This document shows positions 1-4,674 of a stretch of DNA of 5,583 nucleotides, one piece after another. Location of the stretch: assembly GCA_001872265.1 (NCBI GenBank), contig MNWE01000024.1, forward strand, positions 16,655-22,237, written 5' to 3'. The notes under the pieces were generated by a model. The model made no database searches, was not told the origin of the DNA, and was given only the letters and a program-made list of their open reading frames with translations. Position 1 is the first letter of the stretch; each line of letters begins with the position of its first letter. The position numbers and the translations under genes are program-made. The stretch comes from Parcubacteria group bacterium CG1_02_39_15 (GTDB lineage: Bacteria; Patescibacteriota; Minisyncoccia; Minisyncoccales; Paceibacteraceae).

Positions 1-2
1 AT

Positions 3-509
3 TTTGGGGACAAGGCATTTTCTCATAACTTACAATCTAAAATTTCTAATGGGGTAAAGCTGGTTTTGGATTTAAAGCCGGCTTTGGATTTTGAAACTCT
101 TGATAAGCGGCTTCAATCAGATTTTTCAAAATACAGCAACAAAATTTTTAAAAACTCTTTATCGGATTTGCTTCCTCAAAAAATGATTCCCGTCATAGTT
201 GAATTATCCGGTATAAATCCCGGAAAAAAAGTAAATGAAATCACGCGGGAGGAAAGGCAAAAGTTAGTAAAGCTGTTAAAAGGATTGGAAATGAGGGTTT
301 CCTCTCTTTTGGGTTTTGAAACGGCAATCGTCACTTCCGGCGGCGTTTCTTTGAAAGAAATTGACTCAAAAACCATGAAATCAAAACTGATTGGAAATCT
401 TTTTTTAGCTGGCGAAATCATTGATTTGCACGGCCCGACCGGCGGCTACAACCTCCAGCTCTGCTGGAGCACCGGCTACCTTGCCGGCCAATCTAGCGCA
501 AGGTTTTAA
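3..509 (+). CDS. HI0933/YhiN/BaiN-family flavoprotein, C-terminal part (5' end outside window)
   Basis: The frame is open from the left edge (codons from base 3, starting F-G-D-K-A-F) and ends at TAA 507-509, giving 168 visible residues of a protein that begins upstream; families of this type are around 400 residues. The visible end carries the family hallmark near residues 137-152: L-F-L-A-G-E-I-I-D-L-H-G-P-T-G-G-Y-N-L-Q, followed by STGYLAGQSSA. In this family that segment closes the FAD-binding Rossmann fold. The stretch TSGGVSLKEID (residues 111-121) is also typical of its C-terminal half. These are FAD/NAD(P)-dependent oxidoreductase-like proteins of the cytoplasm; most members have no proven substrate, and the BaiN bile-acid role applies to gut clostridia and should not be carried over. 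The gene ends just before a strong terminator. Confidence 0.88.
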   Translation, partial: FGDKAFSHNLQSKISNGVKLVLDLKPALDFETLDKRLQSDFSKYSNKIFKNSLSDLLPQKMIPVIVELSGINPGKKVNEITREERQKLVKLLKGLEMRVSSLLGFETAIVTSGGVSLKEIDSKTMKSKLIGNLFLAGEIIDLHGPTGGYNLQLCWSTGYLAGQSSARF

Positions 510-511
510 CA

Positions 512-545
512 AACTAAAAACCCGGCGAATGCCGGGTTTTTAGTT
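512..545. terminator. Bidirectional intrinsic terminator between convergent genes
   Basis: A perfect 15-bp stem (512-526 with 531-545) encloses a GAAT loop. The core is CCCGGC/GCCGGG flanked by AAAAA on one side and TTTTT on the other, so either strand gives a GC stem followed by a U-run. It starts 3 nt after the flavoprotein stop and ends 5 nt before the last base of the convergent zinc-ribbon gene, so it probably terminates both. Confidence 0.92.
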
Positions 546-549
546 AGGA

Positions 550-723
550 TTATCTGTCGAAATCTCTTTTGGGTCTCCTTTTTGCCCAACACTCTTTACA
601 GTAAATAGGTCTGTCTTGAGCTGGTTCAAAAGGGAGCTCAGTGATTTCTACCCCGCAGTCTGAGCATTTCCAATTGCCCTTGACTGTTTCTCGAGGCGTG
701 AATCCTCTGTCTGACTCGTACAT
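550..723 (-). CDS. Small zinc-ribbon protein (two CxxC knuckles, 57 aa)
   Basis: Reading the minus strand from ATG at 723-721 to TAA at 552-550 gives 57 residues, beginning MYESDRGFTPRETVKGNW. Two zinc knuckles, CSDC (residues 20-23) and CKEC (42-45), are separated by 18 residues, with ITELPFEP and RPIYCKECW around them. This matches the pattern of small zinc-ribbon proteins (the 'probable zinc-ribbon' or CxxC-x17-CxxC type, here with one extra residue) that are frequent in CPR bacteria. The C-terminus is strongly basic (AKRRPKRDFDR), which fits nucleic-acid binding. An in-frame TAA lies six codons upstream, so this ATG is the only credible start; a weak AGAAG precedes it. The function of the family is unknown. 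The tail-to-tail terminator, a strong promoter and a structured leader suggest an abundant and possibly regulated transcript. Confidence 0.88.
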   Translation of the reverse strand: MYESDRGFTPRETVKGNWKCSDCGVEITELPFEPAQDRPIYCKECWAKRRPKRDFDR

Positions 724-902
724 AATGTTACTTCTGTTTTATTTGCTAATAAAAAAGCGACCTTGAAACTCTAAGCCGCTACGCCTAACTACTACTTTAA
801 TTTTTATCAAAGAGGACTTTGTCCTCTTTTCTACCTTCATTTCCGCTTTACGGAAATTTGGCACTTAAAGACTCGTTAAAGCTACTTCGACTTATCGTCT
901 GA
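724..902 (-). promoter_or_regulatory. Structured 5' leader of the zinc-ribbon gene, or a small RNA
   Basis: From the predicted transcription start near 901 to the zinc-ribbon ATG there are about 180 nt with no convincing gene. Read on the minus strand it holds a 7-bp hairpin (857-851 with 845-839, loop UAAAG), a perfect 9-bp hairpin AAAGAGGAC-AAA-GUCCUCUUU (829-809), and a third stem followed by a U-run (780-751). I do not recognise a known riboswitch. This could be a regulatory leader, an sRNA ending at the U-run, or simply structured mRNA. Confidence 0.5.
751..780 (-). terminator. Candidate attenuator or sRNA terminator in the leader
   Basis: On the minus strand, AGCGGCUU (780-773) can pair with AAGGUCGCU (763-756 region) to form about 8 bp, including two G-U pairs, around a 9-nt loop. 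Five U residues follow directly. The stem is only moderately stable, so this is weaker than the 512-545 terminator. It lies about 30 nt before the zinc-ribbon start codon, where an attenuator would be expected. Confidence 0.35.
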
Positions 903-907
903 TTTCT

Positions 908-935
908 ATTATATCGCACTCAGCCAATTTGTCAA
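908..935 (-). promoter_or_regulatory. Sigma-70-type promoter for the zinc-ribbon transcript
   Basis: The minus strand has a perfect -35 box TTGACA (935-930) and a perfect -10 box TATAAT (913-908) separated by 16 bp. The predicted start is near base 901. The -35 overlaps a loose inverted repeat (TTGTC ... GACAA, plus-strand 929-947), which might be a regulator site but is short. Confidence 0.82.
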
Positions 936-999
936 GAGCGTAGACAAACCCCCGCAAAAGTGCCAAAATTAAGGTAGATTTATTCAAAAAGGTCTAAAA

Positions 1000-1005
1000 T
1001 ATAAT
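1000..1005 (+). promoter_or_regulatory. Probable -10 box for the slipin gene
   Basis: A perfect TATAAT lies 19 nt before the slipin ATG, which puts the transcript start about 12 nt before the gene. No clear -35 is seen at 16-18 bp, and there is no Shine-Dalgarno sequence in the short AT-rich leader. The box is diverged from the zinc-ribbon promoter. Confidence 0.45.
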
Positions 1006-1024
1006 TTATTAACATTTAAAAAAT

Positions 1025-1789
1025 ATGACAGGCACAATTTATACAATTTTGGGAGTAGTCGTATTTATTATTCTAATTTCTATTAAGCAGGTTAATCAGT
1101 ACGAAAGAGGTCTTAGGTTTACCCTGGGTAAATATTCTGGCCTGATGAATCCTGGCTGGAGATTGGTCTGGCCGATTATTCAGTTTTATAAAAAAGTAGA
1201 TTTAAGAGTCAAGGCGGTGGACGTGCCCAATCAGGAGGCAATTACCAAAGACAATATTTCAGTCAGCGTTAATGCTGTAATCTATTACAAAATCAGGGAG
1301 GCTGACAAAGCAATCCTGGAGGTAGAGAATTTTTTCTACGCCATCTCGCAGTTGGCTCAAACCACAATGAGAAATGCCGTCGGCCAGGTTGATCTGGACG
1401 AGCTTCTTTCTGCCAGAGACAGGGTTTCAGAAAGTATCAGAGCCATTATAGACAAAGCTAGCGACCCTTGGGGGATTGAAGTTATCAACGTTGAGTTAAA
1501 AGACATCACCCTGCCAGAAGAAATGAAAAGAGTGATTGGCAAGCAAGCTGAAGCAGAAAGAGAAAAAAGAGCCATCATTATTAAAGCCGAAGGAGAAGTG
1601 ATTGCTGCCAGCAACATGGCAAAAGCCGCCAATACTTTGTCAGAAGCTCGGGGAGCCTTGCATTTAAGAACCCTCCAATCAATCAACGATGTAAGCTCTG
1701 ACCAATCAAACACCATTATTTTTGCCGTGCCCTTGGAGATTTTAAGGGCCTTTGAAGGATTTGGCAAAAAAGAAGAAAAGAAAGAATGA
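1025..1789 (+). CDS. Slipin (SPFH/band 7, stomatin-like membrane protein)
   Basis: The 254-residue product has one N-terminal membrane segment (about residues 4-20, YTILGVVVFIILISI) and then the SPFH/band 7 domain. Recognisable slipin segments are VNQYERGLRFTLGKYSGLMNPGW (residues 23-45), VPNQEAITKDNISVSVNAV (67-85), QTTMRNAVG...DLDELLSARD (112-132) and DITLPEEMKRVIGKQAEAER (160-179). A charged helical stretch follows (EKRAIIIKAEGEVIAA, 180-195), then the typical TIIFAVPLEIL (230-240) and a lysine/glutamate tail. Length and order are normal for the family. Slipins form oligomeric scaffolds on the cytoplasmic membrane and are linked to membrane microdomains and protein quality control. Their usual partner, an NfeD protease-like protein, is not beside it here; instead the stop overlaps the next gene by ATGA. 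Confidence 0.95.
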   Translation: MTGTIYTILGVVVFIILISIKQVNQYERGLRFTLGKYSGLMNPGWRLVWPIIQFYKKVDLRVKAVDVPNQEAITKDNISVSVNAVIYYKIREADKAILEVENFFYAISQLAQTTMRNAVGQVDLDELLSARDRVSESIRAIIDKASDPWGIEVINVELKDITLPEEMKRVIGKQAEAEREKRAIIIKAEGEVIAASNMAKAANTLSEARGALHLRTLQSINDVSSDQSNTIIFAVPLEILRAFEGFGKKEEKKE

Positions 1790-2079
1790 AAAAAGCTGAC
1801 CTAATTTTATTTTCTATACATTCTGTCGCTTCCAACAGAGAGAAGTGCGATTTTGAACGGCTGCTTAAAGAGTGTTTTGCTTTATTTCCTCAGATTTTTG
1901 GTTTTTCAAAATACCCTCAATGGCCGGATTCTTTGAAGCTCGACCGCCAACTGCGGACTCTTAGAAAAAGAAAATTAATCACCGGCAGCCCCAAAACCTC
2001 TTTTTCTCTGACCAAACTCGGCAAAAAAATCGCCCTGGAAACCTCCAAAACCTTCCGCCAAAGGAAGTTGTTTAAGTAG
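1786..2079 (+). CDS. Small putative winged-helix protein coupled to slipin
   Basis: This 97-residue protein begins at an ATG that overlaps the slipin stop (ATGA, 1786-1789), so translation is probably coupled; the only upstream purine run is the AAGAAAAGAAAG tail of slipin. I do not recognise a named family. Residues 23-80 look like a winged helix: FERLLKECFALFPQIFGF, then a recognition-helix-like LDRQLRTLRKRKLITGSP and a wing-like SFSLTKLGKKIA, the pattern seen in many small wHTH proteins. The C-terminus is basic (TFRQRKLFK). It has no signal peptide or membrane segment. A DNA-binding or regulatory role is inferred from this pattern alone. The next promoter begins 16 nt after its stop, so this ends the slipin operon; no clear terminator is seen. 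Confidence 0.75.
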   Translation: MKKADLILFSIHSVASNREKCDFERLLKECFALFPQIFGFSKYPQWPDSLKLDRQLRTLRKRKLITGSPKTSFSLTKLGKKIALETSKTFRQRKLFK

Positions 2080-2095
2080 AAAATTAAGTCCGCAC

Positions 2096-2125
2096 TTGAC
2101 AGAACAATACAGCGTACATTATAAT
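2096..2125 (+). promoter_or_regulatory. Promoter of the phd-relE toxin-antitoxin operon
   Basis: A perfect TTGACA (2096-2101) and a perfect TATAAT (2120-2125) are separated by 18 bp. The predicted start is near 2132, leaving a leader of about 38 nt. The -10 lies within a palindrome, which suggests repression by the gene products. Confidence 0.8.
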
Positions 2126-2129
2126 GTAC
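2114..2129. promoter_or_regulatory. Palindromic operator over the -10 box
   Basis: GTACATTATAATGTAC is a perfect 16-bp palindrome that contains the whole -10 hexamer. Phd/YefM antitoxins are known to bind palindromes at their own promoters, alone or with the toxin, and this is where such a site should lie. Binding here is inferred. Confidence 0.75.
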
Positions 2130-2169
2130 ATAAAGGTTGAGAATTAATAAAAAAGAAAGGAATAAAACT

Positions 2170-2463
2170 ATGGATACCAAAACCACTTTGCCGATTTCTG
2201 AGGCAAGAAAAAAAATATTCAAAATAGCTGAAAAAGTCCAAAAGCCATCGACTTATTACACCTTAACCGAGAAAGGCATACCCAAAGTCGTTGTGATGTC
2301 GGCTGAGGAATTCGAGTCTTGGCGTGAAACTTTAGAAGTGATGCGCGATTTTCCCAATCTAGAAAAGGACGTAAAAAAAGCCGAGAAAGATTTCAAAAAA
2401 GGCAATTATTCAACCCTTGAAAAAATATTGGCGAAAGAAGGATTTGTTTTGGCTGATAAATAA
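2170..2463 (+). CDS. Phd/YefM-family antitoxin
   Basis: The 97-residue product starts at ATG 2170, chosen because AAAGGA lies 8 nt upstream (2157-2161); the longer TTG-started frame from 2137 would run through this ribosome site and adds a lysine-rich, unconserved extension. Residues 7-50 show the Phd fold signature: LPISEARKKIFKIAEKV, then YYTLTEKGIPKVVVMSAEEFESW. The N-terminal half normally dimerises and binds DNA, and the acidic/lysine-rich C-terminal half (60-97) normally wraps the toxin. It should neutralise the RelE-like protein that follows 5 nt downstream and repress the operon through the palindrome at 2114-2129. Confidence 0.92.
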   Translation: MDTKTTLPISEARKKIFKIAEKVQKPSTYYTLTEKGIPKVVVMSAEEFESWRETLEVMRDFPNLEKDVKKAEKDFKKGNYSTLEKILAKEGFVLADK

Positions 2464-2468
2464 AAAGC

Positions 2469-2720
2469 ATGTATCGCATAGTTTTATCAAGGATAGCAGA
2501 AAAAGATTTAGAAAAAGTTGATAAGAGTCATAAGCCGCATATTTTCGCGGCTTTATTTGAACTGAGAAGAGATCCTTATTTAGGTAAGAAACTCAAAGGA
2601 AAATTTGAGGGTTGCTATTCATTACGGGTGGGTTCTTATCGAATTATTTATAAAGTTTATAAAAATAAATTAACCATTCTTGTGATCCGTATCGGCCCTC
2701 GCCAGGGGATTTATAAATAA
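2469..2720 (+). CDS. RelE/ParE-superfamily toxin
   Basis: This 83-residue protein has the compact RelE/ParE fold order: MYRIVLSRIAEKDLEKV, a helix pair with LFELRRDPYLGKKLKGKFEGCYSLRVGSYRIIYKV (residues 30-64), and a final strand LTILVIRIGPRQGIYK. The SLRVGSYRIIY segment and the arginines at 53, 58, 74 and 78 correspond to the usual conserved basic residues. In many relatives the end reads GHR..VY; here the His is Pro (GPRQGIY), which may affect activity. RelE-type members cleave mRNA on the ribosome, while ParE-type members poison gyrase; the sequence looks more like RelE/StbE but I cannot settle it. It lies 5 nt after the antitoxin in one operon. Confidence 0.92.
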   Translation: MYRIVLSRIAEKDLEKVDKSHKPHIFAALFELRRDPYLGKKLKGKFEGCYSLRVGSYRIIYKVYKNKLTILVIRIGPRQGIYK

Positions 2721-2724
2721 AGGC

Positions 2725-3101
2725 ATGATAAAAACAATTTTAACCGTATTTATTTCTATTATCATCGCTCAGATGGCAGGAGCCGTCGGTTCTGTTTTTA
2801 GCGGCTGCCAGCATTCAAACCTGGTATGCCTTTCTTGAAAAGCCATTCTTTAGCCCTCCCAACTGGCTTTTCGCGCCCGCCTGGATTACCTTCTATACTC
2901 TGATGGCTGTTGCCGCATTCTTCATCTGGTCCTCCTACTTTGGGTTTTCTGGTGATAATTTCTCTCTGGCTGCTTATCTTGGTTACCATGGTTAAATTCT
3001 GGAAGATAAAAAGGGTTGCCGGGTTTCTTTTCGTTCCTTATGTTGTCTGGGTGAGCTTTGCTGCGGCACTGAACTTCGCCATCTTGCGGTTGAATGTATG
3101 A
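2725..3101 (+). pseudogene. Decayed TspO/MBR (tryptophan-rich sensory protein) gene
   Basis: TspO sequence is split over three frames. Frame 1 (2725-2799) reads MIKTILTVFISIIIAQMAGA then VGSVF, the first membrane helix; it stops at 2836-2838 if not shifted. Frame 2 (from about 2798) reads IQTWYAFLEKPFFSPPNWLF, then APAWITFYTLMAVAAFFIW, matching the TspO WYxxLxKPxxxPPxWxFxPxW block and helix 2; it ends at TAA 2993. Frame 3 (to TGA 3099-3101) reads LVIISLWLLILVTMVKFWKI then PYVVWVSFAAALNFAILRLN, helices 4 and 5. The first shift is at a run of five T (2795-2799) and would be repaired by losing one T. The whole footprint is about 125 codons against roughly 155-165 in the family, so part of helix 3 (the QLLLN.WS region) also appears deleted. 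TspO proteins bind tetrapyrroles in membranes. Sequencing error could explain a shift, but not the missing segment. Confidence 0.85.
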
Positions 3102-3139
3102 AGATTAAAGATATTCCAAAAATTGACAGCGTTCCTTAG
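3098..3139 (+). pseudogene. radC 5' relic 1 (14 codons)
   Basis: An ATG at 3098 overlaps the TspO stop (ATGA) and reads MKIKDIPKIDSVP before TAG 3137-3139. MKIKDIPKID is the usual start of RadC proteins (as in ...IP..ERPREKL), but the frame ends where RPREKL should follow. It is 26/33 identical at the DNA level to relic 2 at 4544. Short length means chance cannot be fully excluded, but the second copy makes it more credible. Confidence 0.6.
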
Positions 3140-3150
3140 AATGCTAAAAT
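3123..3150 (+). promoter_or_regulatory. Promoter of the AbiE operon
   Basis: TTGACA (3123-3128), a 16-bp spacer and TAAAAT (3145-3150), with an extended -10 TGC directly before it (3142-3144). The -35 box lies inside the radC relic 1 codons. The predicted start is near 3157, with a leader of about 50 nt that has no Shine-Dalgarno sequence. Confidence 0.72.
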
Positions 3151-3208
3151 AAGATAAAGACGTTTTATTTTCGGGACTTATTTATCCCAATCTTAAAATC
3201 ATTACAAT

Positions 3209-3856
3209 ATGGTAAAAAAAACGAAATCAAAAAAGAAGCTGAATCCATTAAAGATTCAGAAAGTCTTGGCCGAAAAACAATTAAAGATATTTACGCCTTT
3301 GGATATTCAAAGGATTTTTAACGTTTCCTACGAAACAGCTAGAAAATTTATTTTAAGATATGTGAAAGAAGGGTTTATTATAAAATTAAAAAAAGGCCTG
3401 TACTCTTTAGAGAATTATCTGCCATCAGAATTAGAAATCGCCAATAGGGTTTTTGGTCCCTCATATGTTTCCTTAGAATATGCTTTAATGTTTTATAATA
3501 TAATTCCCGACACCGTTTACACCATTACTTCCGTCAATACCAAATCCACCCGTGAGTTTGTTATTAATAATATCTCTTATACTTACAGGAAAATTAAAAA
3601 AAACGCTTTCACCAGTTATTTGAGAAAATCAATAGATGGAAACGTTGTTTTGATTGCCGAAGCCGAAAAAGCTTTTGTTGATTATCTTTATTTTGTTGAT
3701 TTGGGCCAAAAAGTAATTTATGACCGCATCGATGTGGGTAAATTATCAAAAAATAAATTAATCGATTATGCTAAATTATTTCAAAGAAAGTCTTTAGTCA
3801 AATTGGTTAATAAAATTTATGATCAGTCCCGAAGGAGTAAAACAACTATCTACTAG
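3209..3856 (+). CDS. AbiEi-type antitoxin (type IV toxin-antitoxin, winged-helix regulator)
   Basis: The 215-residue product has a lysine-rich start, then a winged helix at about residues 14-67 (FTPLDIQRIFNVSYETARKF, then YVKEGFIIKLKKGLYSL). The C-terminal antitoxin domain follows: NRVFGPSYVSLEYALMFYNI (79-98), DTVYTITSVNTKSTREF, ISYTYRKIKKNAF and LIAEAEKAFVDYLYF (148-162). This arrangement is that of AbiEi proteins, which repress their own promoter and counter the AbiEii toxin without binding it stably. Its ATG is the first after the promoter and lacks a ribosome site. The last 38 bases overlap the toxin gene in another frame, so the two are co-transcribed and likely coupled. Such systems block phage growth by suicide of infected cells or stabilise the DNA they sit on. 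Confidence 0.88.
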   Translation: MVKKTKSKKKLNPLKIQKVLAEKQLKIFTPLDIQRIFNVSYETARKFILRYVKEGFIIKLKKGLYSLENYLPSELEIANRVFGPSYVSLEYALMFYNIIPDTVYTITSVNTKSTREFVINNISYTYRKIKKNAFTSYLRKSIDGNVVLIAEAEKAFVDYLYFVDLGQKVIYDRIDVGKLSKNKLIDYAKLFQRKSLVKLVNKIYDQSRRSKTTIY

Positions 3857-4547
3857 ATACCAAACAAATCCTCTGACTATTGCCCGGGAGTATGCCCAGC
3901 ATTGTTTTTTATCCGAGTTTTATAAATCCAAAGAATCAGATAGGCTATTATTTAAAGGAGGTACGGCTTTGCGTTTGATTTATCAAAGTCCAAGATATTC
4001 CGAAGATTTAGATTTTACCGGAATAAACAATATTACTTATCCCACAATTGAAGATGCGCTAGTTCAAACTTTGAGGAATTTGACCGCCTGGGGATTTGAG
4101 ATTGAATTATCGGAAGCCCAAAAAACCACCGGAGGTTATTTGTCTAAAATGGACTTTTCTTTTTCCGGATTTAAGTTGCAGATAAAAATAGAAATTTCTT
4201 TTAGGACAAGAAAACAAAAAAACGGGGGAGTGGTTTCTAGAATAAAGAATGAATATATTCCTTACTACGACATTTATCACCTTCCCTTGGGGGAAATTAT
4301 TACCGGCAAAATCTCCGCTCTCTTGACGCGTGCCAAACCCAGGGATTGGTATGACCTTTATTTTTTTCTTCATAGCCGGATGTTGGAACCTGGGCATAAA
4401 AAACTACTTCCGGAAATTTTGGAAAAACTAAAAAATTCAAAAACCGACTTTAAAAAAGAACTGAGAGATTTTCTCCCTCGGAGTCATCAAATGATTTTAA
4501 AAGATTTTAAAAAAAATCTAACGCAAGAAATCAAAAAATATTTATGA
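3819..4547 (+). CDS. AbiEii-type nucleotidyltransferase toxin
   Basis: This 242-residue protein carries the motifs of the AbiEii/AbiGii (DUF1814) nucleotidyltransferases: LLFKGGTALRLIY (43-55), RYSEDLDF (59-66) with the metal-binding pair D63 and D65, a third acidic strand QIKIEIS (121-127), and GKISALLTRAKPRDWYDLYF (163-182) with K164, R175 and D176. All key positions look intact, so the enzyme is probably active. Characterised relatives use nucleotides to modify targets such as tRNA ends; the substrate here cannot be read from the sequence. The start MISPEGVKQL matches the normal family N-terminus, and so supports ATG 3819 despite the 38-nt overlap with the antitoxin and no clear ribosome site. 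Its TGA overlaps radC relic 2 by ATGA. Confidence 0.92.
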   Translation: MISPEGVKQLSTRYQTNPLTIAREYAQHCFLSEFYKSKESDRLLFKGGTALRLIYQSPRYSEDLDFTGINNITYPTIEDALVQTLRNLTAWGFEIELSEAQKTTGGYLSKMDFSFSGFKLQIKIEISFRTRKQKNGGVVSRIKNEYIPYYDIYHLPLGEIITGKISALLTRAKPRDWYDLYFFLHSRMLEPGHKKLLPEILEKLKNSKTDFKKELRDFLPRSHQMILKDFKKNLTQEIKKYL

Positions 4548-4627
4548 AGATGCAGGATGTACCAAAAATTGAAAGACCGAGAGAAAAATTAACTCAAAAA
4601 GGCCCGCAAAATTTAAAAGAAGTATAA
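4544..4627 (+). pseudogene. radC 5' relic 2 (28 codons)
   Basis: Starting in ATGA overlap with the AbiEii stop, this short frame reads MKMQDVP, PKIERPREKLTQKGPQNL and then KEV before TAA 4625-4627. It aligns with the start of the intact RadC next door (PIEKRPREKLIQGGPDVL, residues 12-29), but stops before the DAELLAI core of the helix-hairpin-helix region. It is therefore a broken radC start that followed AbiEii. It might still be translated as a 27-residue peptide, but has no evident function. Confidence 0.8.
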
Positions 4628-4651
4628 TAAAACTTAAGGTATAATGAAACT
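4622..4651 (+). repeat. Short tandem repeat with two -10 boxes before radC
   Basis: GTATAATAAAACT (4622-4634) and GTATAATGAAACT (4639-4651) differ at one base and lie 17 nt apart. Each holds a TATAAT (4623-4628 and 4640-4645). The second is spaced so that transcription would begin at or within a base or two of the radC ATG (4652), giving a leaderless or nearly leaderless mRNA, consistent with no ribosome site. No good -35 is seen for it. The repeat also marks the junction of relic 2 with intact radC. Confidence 0.5.
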
Positions 4652-4674
4652 ATGGCAAAAAGTAAATATAAAAT
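4647..4674 (+). repeat. Start-region direct repeat, copy 1 (radC)
   Basis: A 28-nt stretch around the radC start (AAACTATGGCAAAAA plus 13 more) matches 5351-5378 around the next gene's start at 26 of 28 positions. Both encode MAK-x-x-YKI. The rest of the two genes is unrelated apart from a weak EKRPREK/EKPGEK echo. Confidence 0.7.

Noticed and set aside
66..509. Reading the flavoprotein as starting at codon 66.
   Set aside because: The codon there is TTG and the frame stays open to the left edge with family-like sequence, so the gene starts outside the window.
739..840. A 33-codon basic open frame on the minus strand inside the zinc-ribbon leader (starts MKVEKRTKSSLIKIK).
   Set aside because: Its AUG is partly paired in a hairpin, it has no properly spaced ribosome site and it runs through two stem-loops. 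It could be a leader peptide, but the sequence gives no positive support.
861..900. Repeated TTAAAG motifs considered as a CRISPR-like or iteron array.
   Set aside because: Only two copies 5 nt apart, with no repeat-spacer regularity.
2137..2169. TTG start extending the Phd antitoxin by 11 residues.
   Set aside because: It lies only about 5 nt after the predicted transcript start and would include the ribosome site AAAGGA that serves ATG 2170.
2798..2989. Minus-strand 63-codon frame opposite the TspO region.
   Set aside because: It is a shadow of the clearly TspO-like plus strand and has no recognisable protein features.
3173..3188. GGGAC...ATCCC hairpin or operator in the AbiE leader.
   Set aside because: Only four pairs with a mismatch beyond; AbiEi probably has an operator nearby, but this one is too weak to call.
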